From Alcanivorax sp. UBA4485 (GTDB taxonomy: Bacteria; Pseudomonadota; Gammaproteobacteria; Pseudomonadales; Alcanivoracaceae), in the NCBI GenBank assembly GCA_002389055.1, contig DGNT01000064.1, forward strand, positions 1 to 41,871: DNA of 41,871 nucleotides, given 5' to 3'. The notes under the pieces were generated by a model, which was not told the DNA's origin, did not search any database, and saw only the letters and a program-made list of their open reading frames with translations. Positions 32,668-40,870 of this stretch are shown piece after piece (the first letter of the stretch is position 1; each line of letters starts with the position of its first letter). The position numbers and the translations under genes are program-made.

Positions 32668-33858
32668 TTAGCGCAGGTTCACGGCGCTCTGCAGCACTTC
32701 GTCCTGAACCTTGATGGTCTGGGTGTTGGCCTGGTAGTTGCGCTGGGCAACGATCAGGTCCACCAGCTCGCTGGTCAGGTCCACGTTGGAGGTTTCCACG
32801 GTGCCCGCTTCCAGGCTGCCGAACTGGCCGGCGCCGGCCAGGCCCAGCAGCGGCTGGCCGGAGGCGCCGGTCTCGGTCCAGGCGTTGTCGCCCTCCGGCT
32901 GCAGCCCTTCCGGGTTACGGAAGTTGGCCAGCGCGATGGTGCCCAGCACCTGGGACTGTTCGTTGGAATAGTTGCCGACGATATTGCCCACCTCATCGAA
33001 GGCGATGCCCACCAGAGAGCCGGCGGAGTAGCCGTTCTGGGTCAATGAATCGAGCGCGAAATCTTCACCGAACTGGGTGGTGCCCTCGAAATCAATGCCG
33101 AAGTTAATCGGGTCGGCGCCACCGCCGGGGGTGAAGGCATAGTCGGGAAAGGTGCTGGCGCCTTCATCCAGGGTGCCGTTGCTGTTAAACGCCAGCTCGC
33201 CCACGTTGGTGGCGTCGGCGTTACCGTCCAGGGCGACCCGCACTTCCCACTGATTCTCACCGGTTTTGGTGAAGTAGGTGGTCATGGTGTGCTGCACGCC
33301 CAGAGAGTCGTAGGCGGTGCCGGTGTTGGCGTAGGAATAGGTGCCGCCGTCGGTGGCGTCAAACGGGGTGGCGCCACGGTCGATCTGATCCACGGTGGCG
33401 TCCAGGTTGAACGACGCCTGTACTTGATCGGTGGCGGTGGCGGCCATGGCGCCGGCCGGCACCTGCAGCACCTCCGGCTGGCCGCCGGTGCCGACGCCGG
33501 CGGGGAAGCCGGTGAGCCGCGCGCCCTGAGCGTTCTCGAGATAGCCGTCGGCGGTCAGGGTGAGCTGGCCGTTGCGGGAATAAACGGTCTGATCGCCCTG
33601 GGTGAAGCGGAAAAAGCCGCTGCCGTTAATACCCAGATCCAGGTTACGGCCGGTGGCTTCCAGGGTGCCGTTGGAGAAATCCTGCAGCACCGTGGACACG
33701 CGCACGCCCTGGCCCACCTGGGCACCGGCGTAGACGTCGGCGAATTGCGCGCCGGACCCTTTGAAACCGACCGTCTGAGAGTTGGCGATGTTGTTGCCGA
33801 CCACGTCGAGATTGGTGGCGGCGGCGTTAAGACCACTGAGTGCCTGTGAAAAACCCAT
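32668..33858 (-). CDS. flgE: Flagellar hook protein FlgE
   Basis: 396-residue FlgE, the hook subunit. N-terminal MGFSQALSGLNAAATNLDVV with GNNIANSQTVGFKGS, a variable middle, and the C-terminal NVDLTSELVDLIVAQRNYQ. Size is within the usual range. Confidence 0.96.
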   Translation of the reverse strand: MGFSQALSGLNAAATNLDVVGNNIANSQTVGFKGSGAQFADVYAGAQVGQGVRVSTVLQDFSNGTLEATGRNLDLGINGSGFFRFTQGDQTVYSRNGQLTLTADGYLENAQGARLTGFPAGVGTGGQPEVLQVPAGAMAATATDQVQASFNLDATVDQIDRGATPFDATDGGTYSYANTGTAYDSLGVQHTMTTYFTKTGENQWEVRVALDGNADATNVGELAFNSNGTLDEGASTFPDYAFTPGGGADPINFGIDFEGTTQFGEDFALDSLTQNGYSAGSLVGIAFDEVGNIVGNYSNEQSQVLGTIALANFRNPEGLQPEGDNAWTETGASGQPLLGLAGAGQFGSLEAGTVETSNVDLTSELVDLIVAQRNYQANTQTIKVQDEVLQSAVNLR

Positions 33859-33896
33859 CTTCGTGCTCCTGGAAGTTGTTCTTTACGAAATCGTGT

Positions 33897-34580
33897 TTAA
33901 AGAATCTGGCGAATATCGCCGAGACTCACCTGTTCGGAAACGCCACCCAAATCCAGCAACGGCGCGCCGTTGTCATCCAGGCTTACGCCATTGACCAGCG
34001 CGTAGTTCAGGTTCACTACGTCCACCGCCTCGCCGTCGACGCTGGCTTCAACGGACACGGTGTAAGAGCCCTTGGGCGCGTTTTCGCCGTTGTCCATTTC
34101 ACCGTTCCAGGTGAAGGACTCGCTGCCGGCGTCCATGGCGAACGGCTCGAAGCGGCGCACCACTTCACCGCTGTCATTGCGCACCGTGATCTGTACTTCG
34201 TCGGCGGCCTGCTCCAGCTCCACGCCGAACGGCGTGGTGGAACCGTCTTCACCCACCAGCACCCGGTTACCGGGCACCAGCACACCGCTGCCGATCAGGC
34301 CGGCGGCTTGCATCGCCTGGCCGGCGTCGAGCTGGCCGGTGATCCCTTCCAGGGTGCTGTTGAGCTCGGAGATGCCGCTGACGGTGTTGATCTGCGCCAG
34401 CTGCGAGGTCATCTCGGCGTTTTCCATGGGGTTCATCGGGTCCTGGTTCTTAAGCTGCGTGACCAACAGGGTCATAAAGCTGTCCTGCAGGTCCGCGCCG
34501 TTGGACTTGCTGGCGGCGGCGGCCTGGGCGGCGGCATTGCCGTTGACCGAATTGAGCACGTTGGAGCCAATCGTCGACAT
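33897..34580 (-). CDS. flgD: Hook-cap protein FlgD
   Basis: 227-residue FlgD, the scaffold for hook assembly. N-terminal DSFMTLLVTQLKNQDPMNPM and ENAEMTSQLAQINTVSGI are diagnostic; the C-terminal part has the FlgD tudor/Ig-like region (SFTWNGEMDNGENAPKGSYT). The ATG overlaps the flgC stop. Confidence 0.96.
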   Translation of the reverse strand: MSTIGSNVLNSVNGNAAAQAAAASKSNGADLQDSFMTLLVTQLKNQDPMNPMENAEMTSQLAQINTVSGISELNSTLEGITGQLDAGQAMQAAGLIGSGVLVPGNRVLVGEDGSTTPFGVELEQAADEVQITVRNDSGEVVRRFEPFAMDAGSESFTWNGEMDNGENAPKGSYTVSVEASVDGEAVDVVNLNYALVNGVSLDDNGAPLLDLGGVSEQVSLGDIRQIL

Positions 34581-34987
34581 CAGTTTTCTCCCAGCGTCAG
34601 GGTCTTCATCATCAGTTGCTTGCTGGTATTCAGCACTTCCACGTTGGCCTGGTAGGAGCGCGACGCGGAGATCATGTTGACCATTTCATTGACCGGCTCC
34701 ACGTTAGGCATCGACACATAGCCCTGGTCGTCGGCGAGCGGATGATCGGGGCGGAACTCACGGCGCATGGGCGAGGGGTCCTCGATCACTTCGCGCACCG
34801 CCACACCGCCCACGCCGGTGCCGTTCTGGCCGCGCGCCTCGAACATCACCTGCTTGGCCCGATACGCCTCGCCGTCGGGTCCGGCGACGCTGTCGGCATT
34901 GGCCATATTGCTGGCGGTGACGTTCATGCGTTGCGCCTGGGCGGTCATCGCCGAACCGGAAATTTCAAAAATCGAAAACATGGACAT
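34580..34987 (-). CDS. flgC: Flagellar rod protein FlgC
   Basis: 135-residue FlgC. MSMFSIFEISGSAMTAQAQR, VTASNMANADSV and the C-terminal EPVNEMVNMISASRSYQANV are typical rod-protein ends. Standard length. Confidence 0.96.
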   Translation of the reverse strand: MSMFSIFEISGSAMTAQAQRMNVTASNMANADSVAGPDGEAYRAKQVMFEARGQNGTGVGGVAVREVIEDPSPMRREFRPDHPLADDQGYVSMPNVEPVNEMVNMISASRSYQANVEVLNTSKQLMMKTLTLGEN

Positions 34988-35010
34988 GGCTTTGGTTCCT
35001 ATTCAGGCCG

Positions 35011-35424
35011 CTATTCGGGCTGCATGGCGGACTTGAGGCCCTGGATGCGGCCGTTGAGCATGGTCAGCGCCGCCTGGTAACGCACCGAGTTGTCGGCGAA
35101 GCGGGTACGCTCCACGTCCATGTCCACGGTATTGCCATCCAGGCTGGGCTGAGCGGGCACCCGGTAAAGCAGATCGCCGACCGGCGCCGAGCCGCTGCCG
35201 CCGGCGATGTGCCCGGCGGCGGTGGTGGACAACGCCAGACCGCCGTCGGCGGGCCGGCCACTGTCCATGGCGCGGGACAACTCGCGGGAAAAGTCGAAAT
35301 CCCGCGCCTTGAAATTGGGCGTGTCCGCGTTGGCGATGTTGTTGGCCAGAACCTGCTGGCGCTGGTGGCGCAGGTTCAGTGCTTCCTGGTCGAATTGCAG
35401 GGCGGCGGCCAGTCGGTCAATCAT
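35011..35424 (-). CDS. flgB: Flagellar rod protein FlgB
   Basis: 137-residue FlgB, the proximal rod component. NLRHQRQQVLANNIANADTP and NFKARDFDFSRELSRAM are diagnostic. It is the first gene of the flgBCDEFGHIJ run; the 165-bp gap to the divergent flgA should carry class II promoters for both directions, though I could not define FlhDC boxes. Confidence 0.96.
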   Translation of the reverse strand: MIDRLAAALQFDQEALNLRHQRQQVLANNIANADTPNFKARDFDFSRELSRAMDSGRPADGGLALSTTAAGHIAGGSGSAPVGDLLYRVPAQPSLDGNTVDMDVERTRFADNSVRYQAALTMLNGRIQGLKSAMQPE

Positions 35425-35589
35425 GCCGAAGCTCCAATGGCTTGTAGGTCAGAGTGGAGATTAATACCGGCACGGTCAGGTCAAAGGCGCAAACAGGCCA
35501 CCATTTTGATTCCAATTCGTTTATTCACCCGGCGCCCGGTTACCTAGAATAAGGACCTGACTGGAAAACCCGTTACCCCGAGGCGCCCT

Positions 35590-36309
35590 ATGCCAGGCCC
35601 CCTGTTTCATTACATTGCACGGTTAGTCGTATCGCTGGCGGTGTTCGCCATGGCGCCGGCCCTGGCCGGTGCCGGCCAGCCGGCGGCGGACGCCGTCGAG
35701 GCCCCGGCGGTCAGCGCGGTGCGCGCGTTTCTGTTGGATCGCGCCGGCGGGCTGGGCGACAGCGTCGCCGTGGAGGTCCGCGCCCCGAGCGCCCAATTGC
35801 CGCCCTGCGTGGCCCCGGAAGTATTCATGCCGGGCCGCGGCCAGAAGCCCTGGGGCCGGGTTTCGGTGGGCGTGCGCTGCGGCGAGCAGGCGCGCCGGGT
35901 GCGCTATATGCAGGCGCGGGTCACCGTCACCGGGCGTTACTGGGTGAGCGCTGGTGAACTGCCGGTGGGCACGCCGATCCGCGCCGGCATGCTGCGCGCC
36001 GAACAGGGCGACCTGAGCCGCCTGCCCGCCAACGCGGTGCTGCAGCGGGATCGAATCCTCGGCCAGGAAGCCACCCGGCCGCTGCGCGCCGGCACCGTGA
36101 TTCAAAGCCATCAACTGCGCCGGCCGGCGCTGGTGGAGCGCCGCCAGGCGGTGACGCTGGTGGCCGGCGGCGAGGGCTTTCGCATCAGCCGCGAGGGGCA
36201 CGCCCTGGACGACGGCGCCCTGGGCGGACGGGTGCGGGTACGTCTTTCCAATCGGGAAGTGGTGGTGGCGCGGGTCACCGGCCCGGGCCGGGCCCGGGTG
36301 ATGTTTTAA
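35590..36309 (+). CDS. flgA: P-ring assembly chaperone FlgA
   Basis: 239-residue periplasmic chaperone for FlgI. A signal peptide (about 1-28, ending AGAGQ) is followed by the SAF-type domain with YWVSAGELPVGTPIRAGML and the C-terminal GGRVRVRLSNREVVVARV. Divergent from flgB and directly upstream of flgM. Confidence 0.94.
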   Translation: MPGPLFHYIARLVVSLAVFAMAPALAGAGQPAADAVEAPAVSAVRAFLLDRAGGLGDSVAVEVRAPSAQLPPCVAPEVFMPGRGQKPWGRVSVGVRCGEQARRVRYMQARVTVTGRYWVSAGELPVGTPIRAGMLRAEQGDLSRLPANAVLQRDRILGQEATRPLRAGTVIQSHQLRRPALVERRQAVTLVAGGEGFRISREGHALDDGALGGRVRVRLSNREVVVARVTGPGRARVMF

Positions 36310-36313
36310 CTAT

Positions 36314-36340
36314 TAAAGGTTTTCCCGGCGCTGCCGATAA
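36314..36340 (+). promoter_or_regulatory. Sigma28 promoter for flgM-flgN and the EAL-HDOD gene
   Basis: TAAA, 15 bases, GCCGATAA: a perfect match to the FliA consensus in both elements and spacing, right after the flgA stop and about 30 bp before flgM. It would let sigma28 drive its own anti-sigma factor, as in Salmonella. Confidence 0.93.
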
Positions 36341-36370
36341 CCGGGATGAACGCGTGACGGAGGGCTTCCC

Positions 36371-36658
36371 TTGAAAATTGACAACATTTCCCCCCTGACC
36401 CAGCCGGGCACGGTGAATCAGGGCAAAGGCGGCGACAAGGTTTCCACCGAGGCGCCCAAGCAAGGCGGCGCCGCGACGGCCGGCGAGGTGGCCCATCTGC
36501 GCCAGCCCACCGCCGACAGCGGCCAGGATATCGACACCGCGCGGGTCGACGAGATTCGCCAGGCGATCTCCGAAGGCCGGCTGGAAATCCGTGCCGACCA
36601 GATCGCCGACGGCCTGATCGCCAGCGTGCGCGACATGCTGGACACGGATTCGCAATGA
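36371..36658 (+). CDS. flgM: Anti-sigma28 factor FlgM
   Basis: 95-residue FlgM, which holds sigma28 inactive until it is exported through the finished hook-basal body. MKIDNISPLTQ at the N-terminus and the helical sigma28-binding half (VDEIRQAISEGRLEIRADQIADGLI, split) are typical. The start codon is TTG at 36371, with GGAGGG upstream; no ATG is available before the conserved N-terminus. It overlaps flgN by ATGA. Confidence 0.93.
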   Translation: MKIDNISPLTQPGTVNQGKGGDKVSTEAPKQGGAATAGEVAHLRQPTADSGQDIDTARVDEIRQAISEGRLEIRADQIADGLIASVRDMLDTDSQ

Positions 36659-37104
36659 GCCTGGCGGAGCACCTGGAGCGCCACCGCGCGCATCTGGACG
36701 CCTTGATCGGGCTGCTCGACGAAGAGCGTCAGCTACTCCGTGACGGCGGCGTCGACGGCGACGAGCTGACCCGGGTGGCGCAGGCCAAGCAGCAGCGCTT
36801 TGAGGCACTGGAGCGCTTCGAAACCCAGCGCCGCCAGGTCCAGCAACGGCTCGGCTACCCGGACAACCGCGCCGGCGACGCCCGGGCCGCCGCCGACGCC
36901 GGTTGCACCGCGCTGTGGGAGACCATCCGTGAGCGCGCCGATCAGGCCGCGCGTCTGAACCGCACCAACGGCGTGCTGATCGGCATTCGCATGGAGCACA
37001 ACCAGCGCATGCTCAACTTTATCGAGGAAGCCGTCGGCAAGAGCCTGTACGGGCCCGACGGCCAGGCCCGTAGCGGCGGCGGCCACGTCAGCAGCCGCGT
37101 TTGA
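36655..37104 (+). CDS. flgN: FlgN-type export chaperone
   Basis: 149-residue helical protein in the flgN position, overlapping flgM by 4 bp. FlgN carries FlgK and FlgL to the export gate. Helices HLDALIGLLDEERQLLRDG and NRTNGVLIGIRMEHNQRML fit the FlgN family. Confidence 0.9.
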   Translation: MSLAEHLERHRAHLDALIGLLDEERQLLRDGGVDGDELTRVAQAKQQRFEALERFETQRRQVQQRLGYPDNRAGDARAAADAGCTALWETIRERADQAARLNRTNGVLIGIRMEHNQRMLNFIEEAVGKSLYGPDGQARSGGGHVSSRV

Positions 37105-37132
37105 AACCTAAGCCAAAGGGGGAGCGCCAAGA

Positions 37133-38395
37133 GTGATCAGAGCACGGGACGCCATCGAGGCGGAAGACAAGCTTGACGTGATACTGGCCTGCCGGCCGGT
37201 GTACACCCGCAATCAGGACGTGGCCGCGTTCCAGTTGCTGCTGCATGGCGAAAAACCCGCCGAGGGCGCGTCGCTGTCCGATATCGAAGCTACCAATACC
37301 GTGATCCTGGGCTCTTATACCCAAGTGTTCCAGGGCGGCAAGACCCGCTCGGTGCCGAGCTTTCTGAAGGTCACCGACGAAGTGCTGATGGCACCGGAGC
37401 TGCCCGACCTGCCGAAAAAGCAGTACATCCTGGAAATTCCGCAACACCTGATGCTCACCTCCGACCTGGTGGACCGCCTCAAGGCGCTGGCGCGGCGCGG
37501 CTACCGGCTGGCCATGGACGGCTATGACCCGGCCGACGACGAGCTGGACGTGCTGCTGGATATCGTCCACATCGTCAAAATCGACATCCGCGGCGTCGAC
37601 GCCGACAGCCTGCGGCGCACCTCGGAAAAGCTGCGCGCCCATGGTGTCGAACTGCTGGCCGACCAGATCGCCGACCGCGCCCAGTTCCAGCGCTGCCTGG
37701 AACTGGGCTTCGACTATTACCAGGGTGATTTTCTGAGCACCCCGTCACCGGTGAAAGGCAAAAAAATCGCCGGCAACAAACTGCTGCTGTTGCAACTGCT
37801 CACCGAGCTGCACAGCCCGGACGCGTCGCCGGCGCGACTGGAAGAAATCGCCATCAAGGACGCCGGCCTCACCTACCGCCTGCTTAAAACGGTGAACTCC
37901 GCCGCCATGGGCCTGCGCCGGGAGGTGAACTCCCTGTCCGACGCCATCGCCCTGCTCGGCCTGGAAGAAATCAAACGCTGGGCCAATTTGTTCCTGATCG
38001 ACGGCGAGATGGACAAACCGGAAGCCCTCACCCGGGGCATGCTGATACGCGGACGCATGTGTGAAGTGCTGGCCGAACTGCATGGTCAGGAAGGCGGCGA
38101 ACGCAGCGCCTCGGTGAACCATTTTATCGTCGGCCTGTTGTCGCAGCTGGACGCGCTGATGGACATCGCCATGCCCGAACTGATGGAGCAGGTGCCGCTC
38201 AGCCAGGAAGTAAAAAGTGCGCTGCTGGAACGCCGCGGCCCGCTGGGCGCGGTGCTCACCGAAGTAGAAGCCTACGAGGCCGGGCGTTTCGACGCGCTCT
38301 CGCTGCTCGGCGAGCGGGCCTACTACGAAGTGGCCTACCGCCACAGCACCGCCTGGGCCCGCCAGGTGCAGCAGGCCATGGGGTATCAGGACTAA
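37133..38395 (+). CDS. EAL-HDOD signalling protein with a degenerate EAL motif
   Basis: 420 residues: an N-terminal EAL-like domain (about 15-205) and a C-terminal HDOD domain (about 210-400), the layout of CdgJ/YuxH-type proteins. The catalytic EAL position reads Q34-L-L, so the glutamate is lost and c-di-GMP hydrolysis is unlikely. Later EAL-fold features remain (AMDGYDPADDELDVLLD, VKIDIRG, LADQIADRAQFQRC, YYQGDFLS). The HDOD part has DAGLTYRLLKTVNSAAMG. The start is a GTG with GGGGGAG upstream. It follows flgN by 28 bp and should share the sigma28 promoter before flgM, which ties it to late motility control; relatives affect chemotaxis or motility. Confidence 0.88.
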   Translation: MIRARDAIEAEDKLDVILACRPVYTRNQDVAAFQLLLHGEKPAEGASLSDIEATNTVILGSYTQVFQGGKTRSVPSFLKVTDEVLMAPELPDLPKKQYILEIPQHLMLTSDLVDRLKALARRGYRLAMDGYDPADDELDVLLDIVHIVKIDIRGVDADSLRRTSEKLRAHGVELLADQIADRAQFQRCLELGFDYYQGDFLSTPSPVKGKKIAGNKLLLLQLLTELHSPDASPARLEEIAIKDAGLTYRLLKTVNSAAMGLRREVNSLSDAIALLGLEEIKRWANLFLIDGEMDKPEALTRGMLIRGRMCEVLAELHGQEGGERSASVNHFIVGLLSQLDALMDIAMPELMEQVPLSQEVKSALLERRGPLGAVLTEVEAYEAGRFDALSLLGERAYYEVAYRHSTAWARQVQQAMGYQD

Positions 38396-38468
38396 GCGTT
38401 GCGGTCATGGTAGAGTTCGTCGCACGGAATGCGATCAACACACCGACAATCAAAACAAGGATGATCCC

Positions 38469-38909
38469 ATGCGAGCCTTCTACCTGGCCCCCGCCCTGTT
38501 GCTTATCGCCCTGCTGACGGCCTGCGGCGACACCCCCGACGACGACGTGATCCGCGACGCCCTTAACCAGGAACTCAAGCAGGCCCATCTTAACGAGCTG
38601 TTCCAGGTCACCGAGGTGGAAACCGCCAGCCGTTACCCGGAAGACGACGACCACGTCGCTCTGGATGTGCGCTACACCATGGAAGCGCAACGGGATCTGT
38701 CCGAGTACAACAAGGCGGTGAAGCGCGACGAGGAACGGGACGCCATGGACCGCTTCGCCATGGTCATGGCCCTGGCCGCGGTACGGGTGGAATTCGGTAA
38801 CTTCAGCAAAGGCGACACCTTCGAACAGGAACGCCGGCTATTGCTGGAGCGCGCCGAGGAAGGCTGGCGCGTACAACGACCCGAAAGCCCCACCGCCCCC
38901 GATTCGTAG
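38469..38909 (+). CDS. Small putative lipoprotein of unknown function
   Basis: 146 residues. The N-terminus is a lipoprotein signal with lipobox LLTAC (Cys19). The mature part is acidic and helical, with EAQRDLSEYNKAVKRDEERD and a terminal RPESPTAPDS. AAGGATG precedes the ATG. I do not recognise the family. It converges with rimI, their stops being 4 bp apart, and begins 73 bp after the EAL-HDOD gene; no promoter or terminator is clear. Confidence 0.7.
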   Translation: MRAFYLAPALLLIALLTACGDTPDDDVIRDALNQELKQAHLNELFQVTEVETASRYPEDDDHVALDVRYTMEAQRDLSEYNKAVKRDEERDAMDRFAMVMALAAVRVEFGNFSKGDTFEQERRLLLERAEEGWRVQRPESPTAPDS

Positions 38910-38913
38910 CACG

Positions 38914-39384
38914 CTATTTATGCCCGAACAGCTCCAACATCATCAGCACCGCGTCCTCGCGGCCGGTGCCGGCCCGGTAGTAGCCCTTGCGGCGGCCGTT
39001 CTCGACGAAACCGAGACGCCGGTAGAGGCTCTGGGCGCCTTCGTTGCCGGCGCGCACCTCCAGGTACATCACCGACATGGACGCCGCGAGCGCCTCGCCG
39101 AGCTCGTCCTCCAGCATCCATAGCGCCAGCCCGCGACGCTGGCGCGTCGGGTCCACCGCCACGTTAAGCAGATGCCGCTCGTCGAGGACACTGGAAAGAA
39201 TCATGAACCCCACCGGCTCGCCCCCCACCGCCGCCACCCGGCAACGGTAAGCGCCCTGCAGACAGTCGCGGAAATTGCCTTCGCTCCAGGGGGTGAGCTG
39301 GCTGGCGGTTTCGATCGCCAGTACCGCCGGCAAGTCGGCGCTGGTCATGGCCCGCATGCGGGCCCCGTCCGGCCCCACCGTCAT
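38914..39384 (-). CDS. rimI: Ribosomal protein S18 alanine N-acetyltransferase RimI
   Basis: 156-residue GNAT acetyltransferase. The acetyl-CoA loop TRQRRGLALWMLEDEL, the EVRAGNEGAQSLYRRLGF motif and the C-terminal ENGRRKGYYR with EDAVLMM fit RimI. The ATG at 39384 overlaps the stop of the upstream gene (ATGA), the same order as holD-rimI in E. coli; an earlier in-frame codon at 39426 lies inside holD. Confidence 0.92.
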   Translation of the reverse strand: MTVGPDGARMRAMTSADLPAVLAIETASQLTPWSEGNFRDCLQGAYRCRVAAVGGEPVGFMILSSVLDERHLLNVAVDPTRQRRGLALWMLEDELGEALAASMSVMYLEVRAGNEGAQSLYRRLGFVENGRRKGYYRAGTGREDAVLMMLELFGHK

Positions 39385-40148
39385 CCGCGCGATCCGGCGA
39401 AGCCGTGCGTTACCATCGCCTGCCAACTGCGCTTCTTGGCGACCGCCGGCCGGTCGAGCATTTCCTGCAGGCTGTCCACCGCCAGCGCCGGCATCTCGCC
39501 CAGCTTCACGGTCTGAAAACGCTCTCCGCCCAGCACCGCCCTGGCCAGGGTGTCGTCCGCGCAGATCAGCGCCCGACGGCCGCCATGCTGGCGGCTCAGC
39601 CCGGCAAAGAAGGCGGTCAGCGCCTGGGCGGCCTCGGCGGCATTCATCGGCTGGCTGGTGAGCGGGCAGTAGAAACGGCGCGGGCGCTCCGGGGCGGCGC
39701 CGAACACCGCCAGCAAGGACGCGGCCAGGGCGCCGGTGTAGCGGCCCAGCTCCGGCGCCTGGGGGTCTTCCTGCTGGAATACCACCCAGGTGTCGCCGGC
39801 CAGGTGCGCCTCCAGGGTGAAGGTCAGGCCCGCCGCGTGCGCTGGGGCGGGCTGCCGGGCCGGGGTCTCGGCGACGCTGTCGCGGGGCGCCGGCGCCCGG
39901 CTTGCGGGCGCCTCGGCAACGGCAGCGACCGGCGCGGTCTCTCTGGCGGGCTGCTCGGCGTCGCCGACACCCGGCGCGGTGCGCACCGGCGTGGCTTCCA
40001 CCGGCGGGGCCGCCGGGCTTTCCCCGGCGTCGGTTTCGTCGGCCCAGTCCAGCGGCTCGGACGGCGCCGCGCCGGGCAGCGTCGTGCGCGCCACCCAGGG
40101 TGTCAGACCCAGGGCGCGGAGATAACTCTGACGCTGCGCTTCATTCAT
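39381..40148 (-). CDS. holD: DNA polymerase III psi subunit-like protein with a long linker
   Basis: 255 residues. The N-terminus YLRALGLTPWVARTTLPGA lines up with the E. coli psi start (LQQLGITQW-RRPGAL), the segment that binds the clamp loader. The C-terminal half (VKLGEMPALAVDSLQEML) resembles the psi core. Between them is an Ala/Pro/Val-rich linker (about 35-135), making it nearly twice the E. coli length (137). Adjacency to rimI supports holD. The ATG at 40148 gives the conserved start; the upstream frame extension is not conserved. Confidence 0.78.
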   Translation of the reverse strand: MNEAQRQSYLRALGLTPWVARTTLPGAAPSEPLDWADETDAGESPAAPPVEATPVRTAPGVGDAEQPARETAPVAAVAEAPASRAPAPRDSVAETPARQPAPAHAAGLTFTLEAHLAGDTWVVFQQEDPQAPELGRYTGALAASLLAVFGAAPERPRRFYCPLTSQPMNAAEAAQALTAFFAGLSRQHGGRRALICADDTLARAVLGGERFQTVKLGEMPALAVDSLQEMLDRPAVAKKRSWQAMVTHGFAGSRG

Positions 40149-40179
40149 GGTGTGGTTCCTGTGCGACCGGCCCGACAGC

Positions 40180-40794
40180 TTAGCAAATGTCCGGGCGCCG
40201 TCCGAGGGTTGTGCGCCGGCGGCAAGCGGCCAGCCGTATAGCCGTTGCCAGCAACGCGCCGCTGAGCGCACCGTAGAGATGGGCGTTCACGTACACCCGG
40301 CCGTTGATCCAGGCGCGCAGGTACTCCACGTCGTAACCCGGCGTTTGCTCCCAAACCAGCCGACCGGCCACCACCGCCAGCACCAGGGTGTGCAGTACCG
40401 GGTTGCCGCGCCAACCGATCACCAGGCAGAGCACCAGCAACCCCTGCAGCAGGCCCGACAGGCCCACATACCAGCCCAGGTCCCGGTCGAGCACGAAGAA
40501 CACCGCCCCCACCAGCGGCGCGCTCACCGCGAACCACAGCCAGAACCGCCGCCGGTCCAGCAGATCGCGGAAGAAAAACAGAATCAGCACCAGGCCGCCC
40601 AGATTGAGCAGCGCATGCCAGAGATTCAGGTGCACCAGGTGGGCGGTGACCAGGCGCCACACCTCCCCGCCGGCCACGGCGGCGCGGTCGTAGCGCAGCC
40701 ACGGGTTCACCCATTGATGGGCCAGGGCCAATGCCAGCACCAGGGCGATGAACACCAAGGCGTGTGGAAGGAGTTTAGGATCGCGGGTTTGCAT
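40180..40794 (-). CDS. Rhomboid-family protease, probable rhombosortase
   Basis: 204 residues with about six membrane helices. The rhomboid catalytic serine is in GLSG (Ser113) and the paired histidine is His172 in NAHLYGALSG. The N-terminal WRLVTAHLVHLN and HALLN fit the family. Short size and this motif set resemble rhombosortases (RrtA), which cleave GlyGly-CTERM proteins for surface anchoring. No GlyGly-CTERM substrate is visible here. Confidence 0.8.
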   Translation of the reverse strand: MQTRDPKLLPHALVFIALVLALALAHQWVNPWLRYDRAAVAGGEVWRLVTAHLVHLNLWHALLNLGGLVLILFFFRDLLDRRRFWLWFAVSAPLVGAVFFVLDRDLGWYVGLSGLLQGLLVLCLVIGWRGNPVLHTLVLAVVAGRLVWEQTPGYDVEYLRAWINGRVYVNAHLYGALSGALLATAIRLAACRRRTTLGRRPDIC

Positions 40795-40813
40795 CGTGGC
40801 AGCATACCCATAA

Positions 40814-40847
40814 AAAAACCCCGGCGGGAGAACCCGCCGGGGTTTTT
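40814..40847. terminator. Bidirectional terminator between groEL and the rhombosortase gene
   Basis: CCCCGGCGGG and CCCGCCGGGG form a perfect 10-bp stem around AGAA, with A residues on the left and T residues on the right. It lies 24 bp after the groEL stop, so it should end groEL transcription. Confidence 0.93.
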
Positions 40848-40870
40848 AGTGGGTCGGATGACCGGCTGAT

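Noticed and set aside
35475..35561. GTCAGGTC and GACCTGAC inverted pair in the flgB-flgA gap as operators
   Set aside because: The eight-base halves are 71 bp apart and match no known FlhDC or other motif; chance is plausible.
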